From contig NZ_CP061035.1 in NCBI RefSeq assembly GCF_016743815.1, positions 1,862,501-1,926,500 of the forward strand: 64,000 bases of DNA, written 5' to 3'. Position numbers and translations under genes: made by a program. The stretch is from Sphingomonas aliaeris. Lineage in GTDB: Bacteria > Pseudomonadota > Alphaproteobacteria > Sphingomonadales > Sphingomonadaceae. The notes under the pieces were generated by a model, which was not told the origin of the DNA, did not search any database, and saw only the letters and a program-made list of their open reading frames with translations. This document shows, in pieces, positions 1 through 8,673 of this stretch (its first letter is position 1; the number at the start of each line of letters is the position of its first letter).

Positions 1-2
1 AG

Positions 3-185
3 CTGGTCAATTCCGCGATCGAGGCTTTGTGCGACATGCTGCATCCCGGCATCCATCCGGAGATAAAGGCAGTGAAGGACATGGTGTCGGGTGCGGTCCT
101 TGCCGTCACGCTCGCCGCGATCGTCGTGGCTGCGGCGTTGATCTACGCACATTGGCACGTCGTGATGGGGAAACTCGCGCTATGA
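3..185 (+). CDS. dgkA: Diacylglycerol/undecaprenol kinase, C-terminal part (runs off the window)
   Basis: Only the last 60 codons are present, with the frame entering from the left edge. The visible part starts with the family signature LVNSAIEAL, which carries the Asn and Glu of the DgkA active site. It continues with the KAVKDMVSGAVL segment and a final hydrophobic helix ending MGKLAL. DgkA is a small three-helix inner-membrane enzyme that phosphorylates diacylglycerol or undecaprenol with ATP. The stop overlaps the next start as ATGA, so the two genes are probably co-transcribed. The family is clear; the exact lipid substrate cannot be told from this fragment. Confidence 0.85.
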   Translation: MVNSAIEALCDMLHPGIHPEIKAVKDMVSGAVLAVTLAAIVVAAALIYAHWHVVMGKLAL

Positions 186-514
186 ACTGGATCGTCATTC
201 TGGCCGGCCTGTCCGGTGCGCTGGCCGTGGGGGCGGGCGCGTTCGGTGCGCACGGCGCAAGCGGTGATGCGATCGAGTGGCTGAAGACCGGCGGCCAGTA
301 TCAGTTGATCCACGCGATCGCGGCGCTGGTCGCGATGCAATTGGGCGCGCGGGGGCCGGCCATCCTGTTTCTCGCCGGTGGGGCGATCTTTGCCGTCTCG
401 CTATATCTGATGGCGCTCGGCCTGCCGCGCTGGCTAGGGGCGGTGACGCCGATCGGCGGTACGTTGCTGATCGCTGGCTGGCTGTGGCTCGCGTGGCAGG
501 CCGCGCGGGGCTGA
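182..514 (+). CDS. DUF423 family small membrane protein
   Basis: This 110-residue protein begins MNWIVILAGLSGALAVG and consists almost entirely of hydrophobic helices, about four in all. It has the GAFGAHGA motif near residue 20 and QLIHAIAAL in the second helix, both typical of DUF423 proteins. The ATG at 182 overlaps the dgkA stop by four bases, which fixes the start; a longer in-frame extension upstream merely reads through dgkA. The family has no established biochemical role. A REP-like repeat follows directly. Confidence 0.85.
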   Translation: MNWIVILAGLSGALAVGAGAFGAHGASGDAIEWLKTGGQYQLIHAIAALVAMQLGARGPAILFLAGGAIFAVSLYLMALGLPRWLGAVTPIGGTLLIAGWLWLAWQAARG

Positions 515-528
515 CCGTCCTATTTCAT

Positions 529-612
529 CTCCCACCCGTTCGTGCTGAGCCTGTCGAAGCACCAGTCCTGCTAAACCCGCCCTTCGACAAGCTCAAGACG
601 AACGGGTGGGAG
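529..612. repeat. REP-like paired inverted repeat, family 1 (84 bp)
   Basis: The outer 12 bp (CTCCCACCCGTT at 529-540 and its exact complement at 601-612) form a terminal inverted repeat. Inside are two opposed copies of a core related to GCTGAGCCTGTCGAAG. A related pair lies at 44117-44185 and a degenerate single core at 58159-58179. The element sits between the convergent ends of the DUF423 gene and the aroB operon, a common REP location. It could also act as a bidirectional transcription barrier. Confidence 0.8.
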
Positions 613-642
613 ATTACGCGGGGCTGGTATGAAGCCATTAGC

Positions 643-792
643 TCACCCCGCCTTGCCCGTGCGACGGCAGCGTTCGGAGCAATAGACCACCTCGTCCCAG
701 TCGCGTTCCCACTTCTTGCGCCAGGCGAATGGCCGCTGGCACACCGGGCAGGTCTTTTCGGGCAGGTCCGCCTTGGCGACGCCGCGCGGCAT
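643..792 (-). CDS. DUF2256 family zinc-finger-like small protein
   Basis: This 49-residue protein starts [15 protein letters not shown] and has the DUF2256 pattern: CPVCQRPF, then [12 protein letters not shown], then YCSERCRR. The four cysteines (two CxxC-like pairs) suggest a small metal-binding module. Its ATG follows the aroB TGA directly (TGAATG), so it is almost certainly translated as the last gene of the aroK-aroB transcript. The function of the family is unknown. The gene is shorter than usual ORF cut-offs and easy to miss. Confidence 0.85.
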   Translation of the reverse strand: MPRGVAKADLPEKTCPVCQRPFAWRKKWERDWDEVVYCSERCRRTGKAG

Positions 793-1893
793 TCAGCGCG
801 GCTGACTATCGAGGAACGCCGCGACGGCAGCGAGATCGACAGTCTTGTCGACATAGGTCTGGCCGATTCCGCGCGCGAGTAGGAAGGGCAGGGTGCCCGC
901 CGACATCTTCTTGTCGTGCATCATGTGCGCCACCAATGTCGCGCCGTCATCCGTGCTGCCTGCGGCGGCCAGGCCATCGGGAAGGCCGACCGAGCGCAGA
1001 TGCGCGGACACGCGTGCCGCATCGCCGACCGGCGCGATGCCCTGCGCAGCCGAGAAACCATAGGCCAGCGCCATGCCGGCGGCGACGCCCTCGCCGTGCA
1101 GCAACCGGTCGGAAAAGCCCGCTTCCGCCTCCAGCGCATGGCCGAACGTATGGCCGAGATTGAGCAACGCCCGACGGCCCTTGGTCTCGAATTCGTCCTC
1201 CCCGACGATGCGTGCCTTGGCGGCGATGCTGTGCCCGATCGCATGGCTGCGCGCCGCCGCGTCGCCCGCCAGCAACGCGCCTGCATTCGCCTCGCACCAG
1301 TCGAAGAAATCGGCATCGTCGATCAGGCCGTATTTTACGACTTCGGCATAACCGGCGCGCACCTGACGGTTGGGCAGGGTGTCCAGAGTGGTCGGATCGA
1401 CCAGCACCATCGCGGGCTGGTGGAATGCGCCAATCAAATTCTTGCCCGCGCGCGAATTGATCGCGGTCTTGCCGCCGACCGACGAATCGACCTGCGCCAG
1501 CAACGTCGTCGGTATCTGCACGAAGCCACAGCCGCGTTTCAGGATCGCGCAGGCGAACCCGACCAGATCGCCGATCACTCCGCCGCCGAGCGCGATGACG
1601 TGATCGCCGCGCTCCACACCGAGATCGAGCAGCCGATCAGTCAGCCGTTCCAGCATCGCCCAGCTCTTCGTGCCCTCGCCCGGTGGCAGGACGATGCTTT
1701 CGCTCGCGACCCCCGCGGCGGACAGCGACGCCTGCAGCGTGGCGAGATGCGGGTGCAGATTCTCGTCGGTGACGATCGCCATCGTCCGTCCGCGCGACAG
1801 CGGGGCGAGATGCCCAGCCGCCCGTGCGAGCAGCCCGTTCTCGACGATGACGTCATAGCTGCGATCATCCAGCGAGACGGGGATTACGGTCAT
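793..1893 (-). CDS. aroB: 3-dehydroquinate synthase
   Basis: AroB converts DAHP to 3-dehydroquinate using NAD and a divalent metal, the second step of the shikimate pathway. The 366-residue length is normal. Visible family motifs are the NAD-binding GGGVIGDLVGFA near residue 104, the QIPTTLLAQVDSSVGGK block, YAEVVKYG with a metal-ligand Glu, and LGHTFGHALE with the metal-ligand histidines. The start overlaps the aroK stop by four bases. The pair is in the standard aroK-aroB order, with a DUF2256 gene after it. Confidence 0.97.
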   Translation of the reverse strand: MTVIPVSLDDRSYDVIVENGLLARAAGHLAPLSRGRTMAIVTDENLHPHLATLQASLSAAGVASESIVLPPGEGTKSWAMLERLTDRLLDLGVERGDHVIALGGGVIGDLVGFACAILKRGCGFVQIPTTLLAQVDSSVGGKTAINSRAGKNLIGAFHQPAMVLVDPTTLDTLPNRQVRAGYAEVVKYGLIDDADFFDWCEANAGALLAGDAAARSHAIGHSIAAKARIVGEDEFETKGRRALLNLGHTFGHALEAEAGFSDRLLHGEGVAAGMALAYGFSAAQGIAPVGDAARVSAHLRSVGLPDGLAAAGSTDDGATLVAHMMHDKKMSAGTLPFLLARGIGQTYVDKTVDLAAVAAFLDSQPR

Positions 1894-2453
1894 AGTCCAA
1901 GCGCTTTCAGGATCGCCGACACGGTATGTTCGTGCGGGGCGTGGTTGCTGGCGACGCGGATCGGGGCGAGCGCGTAGAAGGGATTCCGGACCTTTGCGAG
2001 TTCCATCAACACCGTGCGCGGGTCCTTGCCGCGCAGCAGCGGGCGGGTGTCGCGGCGGCGCACGCGATCGGCCAGCACGGCGGCATCCGCGTCCAGCCAG
2101 ATCGCGACCGCCTGATCCAGGATCAGCGCGCGCGTGTCGTCGTGGATGAAGGCGCCGCCGCCCGTCGCGATCACCTTTTGCGTGCCGTCGATCAGCCGCG
2201 CGATCACGCGGCGTTCGCCGTCGCGGAAATGCGCCTCGCCGAAACGTTCGAAGATATCGCTGACCGACATGCCGGCGGCGGTCTCGATCTCCGTATCGGC
2301 ATCGACGAACGGCAGTCGCAGGCGGCTGGCGAGGCGCCGCCCGACGGTCGACTTGCCCGCCCCCATCAACCCGACGAGCACGATTGGCCGCCCCGCATAG
2401 GGCGTCTGACCGGGATCGGATGCCGGTGGTTCGGGGGGATGGCTTTGCAACAT
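1890..2453 (-). CDS. aroK: Shikimate kinase
   Basis: AroK phosphorylates shikimate to shikimate 3-phosphate. The Walker A loop GLMGAGKST is at residues 28-36, followed by the substrate-binding FVDADTEIE and the GGGAF loop of the family. The 187-residue protein has a proline-rich N-terminal extension of about 20 residues. It overlaps aroB by four bases and is the first gene of the minus-strand aro operon, which is divergent from the small membrane protein gene at 2539. Confidence 0.95.
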   Translation of the reverse strand: MLQSHPPEPPASDPGQTPYAGRPIVLVGLMGAGKSTVGRRLASRLRLPFVDADTEIETAAGMSVSDIFERFGEAHFRDGERRVIARLIDGTQKVIATGGGAFIHDDTRALILDQAVAIWLDADAAVLADRVRRRDTRPLLRGKDPRTVLMELAKVRNPFYALAPIRVASNHAPHEHTVSAILKALGL

Positions 2454-2538
2454 CGCGCCGGGGCTATACAGCGAGCCCGCGTCTGCGGCAAAAGACTATG
2501 GCGCGCCGCTCCTTCCTTTGTTCGTACAGGGTTTTGTC

Positions 2539-2676
2539 ATGTCTCGCTTGGTGGTTACGCTCGTCGTCATTCTGGTCGTGGTGGTGGGCGGACTGTTCGT
2601 GCTGTCCGGCATGGCACAGGAAAAGTCCCCCGTGCGTGTCGAGAAAGTGGTGCCGCTTGCGAATCTTTCGAACTAA
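2539..2676 (+). CDS. Small single-pass membrane protein (45 residues), unknown function
   Basis: The ORF begins MSRLVVTLVVILVVVVGG and is one strongly hydrophobic helix, then a short polar tail ending LANLSN. It reads from an ATG in the divergent region in front of aroK. Its 3' end overlaps the likely TTG start of the next, exported protein by 20 bases, which suggests translational coupling. I do not recognise a family. The coding case rests on the clean helix, the position and the overlap; no homology can be claimed from sequence alone. Confidence 0.65.
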   Translation: MSRLVVTLVVILVVVVGGLFVLSGMAQEKSPVRVEKVVPLANLSN

Positions 2677-4498
2677 CACCGCGCGTCTCGCCATTGCCGT
2701 CTGCCTGATCGGCGTGGGGTTGCCCGCGCTGGGTCAGGACAGTCCCGAATCGCTGCTGCCGCCCGGGTTCAACGATCCGGCGGGAAGCCCCGCACCGGGC
2801 GCCACGCCGCGCCCGCGCGCGCCGTCGCAGGGCGGGCTTACGCTGAACCCCGCGACGCTCGGCCGTCCGGCCACCCCGCCGGCCCCGCCGGTGCCGGGCG
2901 CGACTCTGGAGGCTGGCGAAGAGGTGGTCGATCCGGTCGTCGCCGCCGTGCTGGCCGATGCGCAGGCGGCAGCGGCGGTGCGTGCAGCCGAGGCCTATGC
3001 CCGCGCGCTGTCGGCGCACCGGTCGCTGGACCGCGTCGGCGTGGCCGGGCCGCAGGACGGTGGGCTGGCGCCGGATGCGTTCCGCGGGGCGGACGGCGTC
3101 TATGTCGAGGAATTGATGCGGCGTCTGGGGGCGCCGATCGCATCGCGCTGGCTGTCGATGGCGCTGCGCAAGGCGTTGGTATCGCGGCTCGACACGCCGG
3201 CGCGGGTCAGTGGCGCGGATTTCGCCGCCGAACGGTCCTGGCTGCTGGTGCGAATGGGCGAATCGGTCGCCGGCCGGGCGATCGCGCAGAGCGTCGATCC
3301 GGAGAACTACACCCCGAAGCTTTACAATGCGCTGATGCAGGCGGGGCTGGCGACCGGCGATCCAGGGGCGTTCTGCCCGGTCGCCGACAAGGCCGCGCCG
3401 TCCGCGCGCGAACGCGGCTGGGTGGTCGCGAAAAGCATCTGCGCGGGGCTTGCCGGGCAGCCTGCCAGCAAATTACTGACGGCGAACGAACGGTCCGGTG
3501 CCGCGCGCGGGATCGACATCCTGCTCGCCCGCAAGGTCGCCGGAATGGGGGCGCGGGGACGTCAGGCGGTGACGATCGAATGGAATTCGGTCGATCAACT
3601 GACCGCATGGCGGTTCGGCATGGCACTCGCCAGCGGTACCGAAATCCCCGAAACGCTGATCGCGACGGTCAATCCCCGCGTTCAGGCATGGCGCGCACTG
3701 TCGCCGATGATCGACGTGCGCGGCCGGATCGCCCCCGCAGATTATGCCGCCGCGCGCGGCGTGCTATCGAATGCCGCGCTGGTCGATCTGTACGGTTCGC
3801 TGGACAATGACGACGATCAGGCGAGCGCGGAACTTGGCATCGCACGCGACCTGCGCACTGCCTATACGGCGGGCACGCGGACCGAGCGCATGACCGCGCT
3901 GAAAGGTCTGTGGGACGAACCGAAGACTGCGGACGGGCGCTATGCTCGCCTGATCCTGACCGCGCGGGCGGCAGCGCGCCTGCCGGTCGATACGGAGGGC
4001 GCGGATGTCGATCGGCTCGTCCGCTCGATGCTGTCGGCCGGGCTGGACCGATCGGCGCTCCGCTGGCGCGACAAGGCCGAGAAGGGCAGTGACGCCTGGG
4101 CGATGCTGGCGCTGGCCGACCCCGATGCCGGCCGGCGCTATTCGGCGGGCGATATCGGCGGATATTCGGGCGCGGACGATACGGACGGCACGCGGCGTCG
4201 CATGCTGTTCGCGGGTCTCGCCGGTTTGGGTCGGCTGTCGCCCGAGGACATATCGAGCGGTGCCGAATCGTTCGGCGTCCGGATCGGTGCGGAGAATAGC
4301 TGGACGCGCGCGATCGACCGCGCGGCGCGGATGAACCAGCCGGGTCTCGTGATCCTGCTCGCGGCGATCGGCATGCAGACGACGCAGTGGCGCGGTGTCC
4401 CGCCGGAAGTGCTGTATCGCTCGCTGGGCGCGATGCGCGCGGTCGGGCTTGGCGGTCAGGCGCGGATGATCGCCGCGGAGGCGATCGCGCGGTCGTGA
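2657..4498 (+). CDS. Predicted exported helical-repeat protein, unknown function
   Basis: From the TTG at 2657 the product is about 613 residues. It starts LRIFRTNTARLAIAVCLIGV and continues to a plausible Sec cleavage after ALGQ. Residues 30-80 are rich in Pro and Ala (a linker). The rest is Ala-rich and predicted mostly helical, resembling solenoid-type periplasmic proteins. An ATG at 2384 would read through antisense aroK sequence and is unlikely. The start overlaps the preceding small membrane protein gene. No catalytic motif is recognised. The position ahead of xerD and accA suggests a conserved sphingomonad protein. Confidence 0.7.
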   Translation: MRIFRTNTARLAIAVCLIGVGLPALGQDSPESLLPPGFNDPAGSPAPGATPRPRAPSQGGLTLNPATLGRPATPPAPPVPGATLEAGEEVVDPVVAAVLADAQAAAAVRAAEAYARALSAHRSLDRVGVAGPQDGGLAPDAFRGADGVYVEELMRRLGAPIASRWLSMALRKALVSRLDTPARVSGADFAAERSWLLVRMGESVAGRAIAQSVDPENYTPKLYNALMQAGLATGDPGAFCPVADKAAPSARERGWVVAKSICAGLAGQPASKLLTANERSGAARGIDILLARKVAGMGARGRQAVTIEWNSVDQLTAWRFGMALASGTEIPETLIATVNPRVQAWRALSPMIDVRGRIAPADYAAARGVLSNAALVDLYGSLDNDDDQASAELGIARDLRTAYTAGTRTERMTALKGLWDEPKTADGRYARLILTARAAARLPVDTEGADVDRLVRSMLSAGLDRSALRWRDKAEKGSDAWAMLALADPDAGRRYSAGDIGGYSGADDTDGTRRRMLFAGLAGLGRLSPEDISSGAESFGVRIGAENSWTRAIDRAARMNQPGLVILLAAIGMQTTQWRGVPPEVLYRSLGAMRAVGLGGQARMIAAEAIARS

Positions 4499-4514
4499 CG
4501 ACCGAGTTTTCTCG

Positions 4515-4621
4515 AGCCCCTCCTGTTTAGGGGAGGGGTTGGGGTGGGGACGATGCGCGAGCCCCACGCAAGCACCTTGCGGATCGTCCCCACCCCAACC
4601 CTCCCCTGAAGGGGAGGGGCT
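4515..4621. repeat. REPIN-like paired-hairpin repeat, family 2 (copy a)
   Basis: Two G/C-run hairpins face each other. AGCCCCTCC with a GGGGAGGGG arm lies on the left, and CCTCCCCTGAAGGGGAGGGGCT on the right. Between them is a long inverted repeat (TTGGGGTGGGGACGAT near 4539 against ATCGTCCCCACCCCAA near 4583). It fills the gap before xerD. Closely similar copies lie at 15325-15428, inside valS, and at 16669-16770. Confidence 0.8.
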
Positions 4622-4625
4622 ATTG

Positions 4626-5524
4626 ATGAGCGATCGGGCGGCAATCGATCGGTTTCTGGAGATGATGGCGGCGGAGGCGGGGGCCGCGCGCAACACGATT
4701 GCGGCCTATCGCAGCGATCTGGCGCTGGCGTCCGAATTCCTCGGCCGGGGGCTGGCGATGGCAAACGAAGCTGATTTGACCCGGTTGGGCGCGGAGTGGC
4801 GGGATCTTTCACGCTCCAGCGTCGCGCGAAAATCGGCGGCGTTGCGGCGCTTCTTTGCTTTCCTGCAGGACGAGGGGTGCGTGCAGACGATCCGGGTGCC
4901 GCTTTGCCACGCCCCGGTGCGCAGCGTGCTTTGCCCAAGACGCTGGATCACAAAGACGTCGATCGCCTTTTCGCCGCGATCACCGCGCGGATCGATCGTG
5001 ATCCGCCGGACCCGAACGACCTGCGGCTCTCCGCCCTGGTCGAATTGCTTTACGGATCCGGTCTGCGCGCGACCGAACTCGTATCCCTCCCGCGCAACGC
5101 GATCGCGCCTGATCGTCCTTTCATCATCCTGCGCGGCAAGGGTGGTCGGGAGCGGCTGGTGCCGATCTCCGATCGCGCGCGCGCTGCGGTGGCGGTGTGG
5201 CGCGCGCATGTCGCCACGGACCGGATGTGGCTGTTCCCCTCGGGCAAGTCGCATCTGTCGCGCATCCGCCTGTATCAGTTGCTGAAGGCGTTGGCGGCAG
5301 AGGCGGGCATCCCTCCCGACCGGGTGAGCCCGCACGTCTTGCGGCATGCCTTCGCAACGCACCTGCTGGAAGGCGGGGCGGATCTGCGGGCCTTGCAGTC
5401 GATGCTGGGCCATGCCGATATCGCCACGACGGAGATCTATACGCATATCGACAGCGCGCGGCTGGTTGCCTTGGTCAACGAACGTCATCCCCTGACCGAC
5501 GCGACGCGCAACGGCTCACGTTGA
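4626..5524 (+). CDS. xerD: Site-specific tyrosine recombinase XerD (one-base frameshift as read)
   Basis: Together with XerC, XerD resolves chromosome dimers at dif. The N-terminal SAM-like DNA-binding domain reads from MSDRAAIDRF to RFFAFLQDEG. After a one-base loss in the GGGG run at 4874-4877 the frame changes and continues RADDPGAALPRPG to the end. The C-terminal half has the catalytic set: RATEL, GKGGRERLVP, HVLRHAFATHLL, LGHADIATTEIY. Adding one G gives 299 residues, the normal length. Its location next to aroK-aroB is typical of alphaproteobacterial xerD. A sequencing indel is likelier than a dead gene. Confidence 0.9.
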
Positions 5525-5557
5525 CGGACGCCAGCGGGGGCTTAACCGCCCGGCGCT

Positions 5558-6506
5558 ATGGCAAGCTTCCTCGATTTCGAAAAACCCATCGCCGAACTGC
5601 AAGGTCGGATCGACGAACTGCGCGAGACCGCCGCCGACGGCACGGTGGATATCGGCGCGGAAGTCGCGAAGTTGCAGGCGAAGTCCGACAAGGCACTGCG
5701 CGACACCTATGCGCGCCTGACGCCGTGGCAGAAGACGCAGGTGGCGCGTCACGGCGAACGGCCGCATTTCAAGGATTACGTCGCCGGCCTGTTCGACGAT
5801 TTCACGACGCTGGCGGGTGATCGCGCGTTCGGCGACGATCAGGCGATCCTGGGCGGCTTCGCGATGTTCCGCGGTCAGCGCGTCATGGTGATCGGCCATG
5901 AAAAGGGCGACGATACGGCCAGCCGGCTGCGGCATAATTTCGGCATGGGCAAGCCGGAGGGGTATCGCAAGGCGATCCGCCTGATGGAACTGGCCGACCG
6001 ATCTCGGACTTCCCGTCGTGACTTTGGTCGACACGTCTGGCGCGTTTCCCGGCGTGCAGGCGGAGGAACGCGGTCAGGCGGAGGCGATTGCCCGCTCGAC
6101 CGAGACCTGCCTGTCGCTGGGCGTGCCGATGGTCGCGGCGGTCGTGGGCGAGGGCGGTTCCGGCGGCGCGATCGCGCTTGCCGCGGGCAACCGCGTTCTG
6201 ATGTTCGAGCACGCCGTCTATTCGGTGATCTCGCCCGAGGGGTGCGCATCGATTTTATGGCGCACGGCCGACCGCGCGCCGGATGCAGCGGAGGCGATGA
6301 AGGTCACCGCACAGGATCTGAAGGGGCTGGGCATCATCGACACGATCGTGCCGGAGCCGCTCGGTGGCGCGCACCGCGATCCGGCGGGCGCGATCGCCGC
6401 GCTGGGCGACGCGATCGGCGCGGCGCTGAATGGGCTGGTTGCGCTGGACGCCGCCGCGCTGCGTCGCGACCGGCGTGAGAAGTTCCTGGCGATGGGCCGG
6501 CTGTAA
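5558..6506 (+). CDS. accA: Acetyl-CoA carboxylase carboxyltransferase subunit alpha (one-base frameshift as read)
   Basis: AccA forms, with AccD, the carboxyltransferase that makes malonyl-CoA for fatty acid synthesis. The first frame covers [18 protein letters not shown] to RLMELADR. The second frame continues [20 protein letters not shown] through the oxyanion region [12 protein letters not shown] to KFLAMGRL. The break lies at about 6000-6006, where one extra base is present. Removing it gives 315 residues, close to the usual 315-320. The gene is normally essential, so an error in the sequence is the best explanation. It follows xerD on the same strand. Confidence 0.92.
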
Positions 6507-6560
6507 AACGCCGACATCGGGCCAAGTCGGCAGACCTCGACCCGTCCTTCGCGATCGAAC

Positions 6561-6594
6561 AAGAAAAGGGCGGCGAGACATCGTCTCGCCGCCC
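6561..6594 (-). terminator. Rho-independent terminator after the first Flp pilin
   Basis: Read on the minus strand, an 11-bp perfect GC stem (arms 6584-6594 and 6568-6578, five-base loop) is followed by TTTTCTT. It lies 24 bases beyond the stop of the pilin gene at 6619. In the plus direction no T-run follows, so it serves the pilin rather than accA. Confidence 0.85.
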
Positions 6595-6618
6595 CCGAAC
6601 TTCGTGAAGCGTTGCGGC

Positions 6619-6786
6619 TTACGAAGCCTTCATGTTCGACGAAACGTTGCCGAAGGTGGTCTTCAGCTGGTTGCCCAGACCCTGCATGGCAGCGATTGCA
6701 GCAACGGCGATCAGCGCGGCGATCAGGCCGTACTCGATTGCGGTCGCGCCCTTGGAATTCTTGATGAAGTTACGAATCTTCTGCAT
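6619..6786 (-). CDS. Flp family type IVb pilin (55 residues)
   Basis: The short protein MQKIRNFIKNSKG is followed by ATAIEYGLIAALIAVAAIAA. That is the Flp prepilin pattern: a basic leader, a Gly at the cleavage point, then a hydrophobic helix with the Glu-Tyr pair. Cleavage is expected after KG. Flp pilins polymerise into Tad-type pili used for adhesion. A strong terminator follows and a second pilin gene lies upstream on the same strand. No tad assembly or prepilin peptidase gene is in this window. Confidence 0.9.
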   Translation of the reverse strand: MQKIRNFIKNSKGATAIEYGLIAALIAVAAIAAMQGLGNQLKTTFGNVSSNMKAS

Positions 6787-6915
6787 TTCCGGTCTCCAGT
6801 TTCAATCTTCAGTCACCCGGCCGAACCGGAGAACCGGTATCGACATTTGCGAAACTAGGCGGGCAGGGTTGAGGAAAACTTAAAGCGTCGAAATAAATTA
6901 GCGGCGGCCGGGAAC

Positions 6916-7101
6916 TTAGCTGTTGGTGCGCGCGCGCTCCATCTTGGTGTTCACGTTGCCCCACATGCCGACGGTGGTGTTAGCGACCTCGACAAAGGCA
7001 CCGATCATCGTGATGACGATTAACGAGAGGATCAGGCCATATTCTATCGCGGTGGCGCCCTTGCTGTCGCGGGCCAGCCGCGTGATGAAGCGTATGATCA
7101 T
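6916..7101 (-). CDS. Second Flp family type IVb pilin (61 residues)
   Basis: MIIRFITRLARDSKG is followed by ATAIEYGLILSLIVITMIGA. The leader, the Gly before the cleavage point and the EY pair are the same as in the pilin at 6619, but the helix and the tail (ending ERARTNS) differ considerably. It is therefore a diverged paralogue rather than a recent duplicate. The 129-base gap between the two genes could hold a promoter for the downstream pilin. Which of the two is the major pilin cannot be decided here. Confidence 0.88.
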   Translation of the reverse strand: MIIRFITRLARDSKGATAIEYGLILSLIVITMIGAFVEVANTTVGMWGNVNTKMERARTNS

Positions 7102-7164
7102 TCGCCTGCGTGTCCCGGAAAGCGCTTATGCTGCCGGCGGAATCTAGATGGAGAGCGTTAACGA

Positions 7165-7593
7165 ATGACAAAGATTTCCGTCGAAATTCAGGCCGTCGCG
7201 CTGTTTCCCGTGGTGGCGGCGGCGCTGATCGACGATGCGGGACGCGTTCTCGTCCAGCAGCGTCCACCGGGCAAGCAGATGGCGGGGCTTTGGGAATTCC
7301 CCGGTGGCAAGCTTGAGCCAGGCGAGACGCCGGAGGCGGCGCTGGTCCGCGAGCTGGACGAGGAACTGGGCATCGTCGTAGATCCCGCCGCCCTGCGCCC
7401 CGCGACGTTCGCGAGCGAATTGCTGGGCGATCGGAGCCTCCTGCTGCTGCTCTATCTCTGCCGGTCCTGGTCGGGCGATCCGGTCGCGCTGGATGCGGTC
7501 GCGGTGAGATGGGTCACATTGGCGGAGATGCGGACGCTCGACATGCCGCCGGCCGACGCGCCGTTTATCGCCGCGCTGGAACGGATGATCTAG
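7165..7593 (+). CDS. mutT: NUDIX hydrolase, MutT type (8-oxo-dGTP diphosphatase)
   Basis: MutT removes oxidised dGTP from the nucleotide pool. The 142-residue protein has the NUDIX box GKLEPGETPEAALVRELDEE at about residues 49-68, preceded by the WEFPGG that is typical of MutT. It reads from an ATG at 7165 after a short gap from the divergent pilin gene. Its stop overlaps that of the convergent TonB-like gene by four bases. Confidence 0.9.
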   Translation: MTKISVEIQAVALFPVVAAALIDDAGRVLVQQRPPGKQMAGLWEFPGGKLEPGETPEAALVRELDEELGIVVDPAALRPATFASELLGDRSLLLLLYLCRSWSGDPVALDAVAVRWVTLAEMRTLDMPPADAPFIAALERMI

Positions 7594-8381
7594 CGCGCGC
7601 TGACCTGCCCGCCATCGGACAGCGTGATGCGGATGCTTACCCAGGCGCCGACCTGTTCTTTCCCGCCGATGCGCGGGGGACGTACCCGGAACTGCCATGC
7701 CGCCTGCCGGAATGCGCGTGCCAGTCCCGAGCCGAGCGGCGATTCGCCGAGCGCGCGGCAATTCTCGACATGATAGTTCTCGATCGTCTTGCACGCGATC
7801 AGGCCCCAGCCGGGCTGCGCGCGGGGCGGAAGGTAGCCGCCGAGTTCCGCATCGGTCGGTTCGCGGTACCATTCGGCATTGTAGAGTCGCTGGCCGCCGG
7901 GACCCGACCCCGGACCGTAAGCCGAGCCGCTGTCCGCCCCCGCGACGCTTTGTCCGTCGCCCGAGCCGTCGCGACCGGGCTTCGACGTCGCCACCCCGAC
8001 CGCGTCGAACATATCCTTGCCGCCGATCAGTTGCGGCAGTTCGATCGGCTTGGTCGGGGTCACGGTCGGCGCGAGCGGCTTTGGCGCCACGGGCGGGGTC
8101 TTTGGCGGCGAGCCCTTGTCGGTCTCACGCGCCTTGTCGACCTTGGGCGTCGCCGGACCGGGGGTCGGCGCGGGATTGGGGACCGGGTTCAGCGTGAAGG
8201 TGGTTGGCGGTTCCTGCTCCTTCGTCGGCAGGGTAGGCGCGATGCGCAGCATGATGAGCAGCACGATTAGATGCGCGACGATCGCCATCGCCAGACCCGC
8301 AAACCGTCGCCGGTCCGATGCCGAACGATAGCCCGAGGATGCAGGATTATCCGCGGAGGGCGCGATGGTCGTCGGCTGCAT
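7590..8381 (-). CDS. TonB-like envelope protein with proline-rich linker
   Basis: A cytoplasmic start is followed by one membrane helix (AGLAMAIVAHLIVLLIMLRI). Then comes a long Pro/Thr/Lys-rich linker and a C-terminal domain with FRVRPPRIGGKEQVGAW and VSIRITLSDGG, which looks like a small TonB-type or related energy-transducer domain. I chose the ATG at 8381; an in-frame ATG at 8426, ten bases after the tRNA-Cys, would add 15 residues. The overall build fits a periplasm-spanning transducer, but a canonical TonB YP motif is not obvious. The specific partner is unknown. Confidence 0.7.
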   Translation of the reverse strand: MQPTTIAPSADNPASSGYRSASDRRRFAGLAMAIVAHLIVLLIMLRIAPTLPTKEQEPPTTFTLNPVPNPAPTPGPATPKVDKARETDKGSPPKTPPVAPKPLAPTVTPTKPIELPQLIGGKDMFDAVGVATSKPGRDGSGDGQSVAGADSGSAYGPGSGPGGQRLYNAEWYREPTDAELGGYLPPRAQPGWGLIACKTIENYHVENCRALGESPLGSGLARAFRQAAWQFRVRPPRIGGKEQVGAWVSIRITLSDGGQVSAR

Positions 8382-8435
8382 AGTACGGATGTGCCTGGCC
8401 CCGACGGACGGGATATGCGGATGCATCTCGTTCGC

Positions 8436-8509
8436 TGGAGGCCCGACCGGGAATCGAACCCGGGTGCGAGGATTTGCAGTCCTCTACGTCACCACTCCGC
8501 CATCGGGCC
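8436..8509 (-). tRNA. tRNA-Cys (GCA)
   Basis: The minus strand folds as a 74-base tRNA with a GGCCCGA/TCGGGCC acceptor stem, anticodon GCA in the loop CTGCAAA, a GGTTCGATTCC T-loop, and an encoded 3' CCA (complement at 8436-8438). It lies just upstream, on the same strand, of the TonB-like gene. Confidence 0.97.
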
Positions 8510-8673
8510 TCGACGAGCGAGGCGGCGAAATGCGTCGGGGAGGGGCTTGTGTCAACACTTCTATTCTATTTCGACAAGGGGTCGCTTGGCGTGTGCGATG
8601 TGGCGCGATACAAGCGCCGGGATAGAACAAGTGTATTGCACGGCTAAAACAGCTATGCGACAAGGGTGGCAAG

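Noticed and set aside
793..2453. Long ORFs on the plus strand opposite aroB and aroK
   Set aside because: They are antisense shadows of high-GC genes with no family motifs.
2384..2656. Upstream ATG start for the exported protein (704-residue ORF)
   Set aside because: It would read antisense through aroK and through the 45-residue gene; the TTG at 2657 gives a proper signal peptide.
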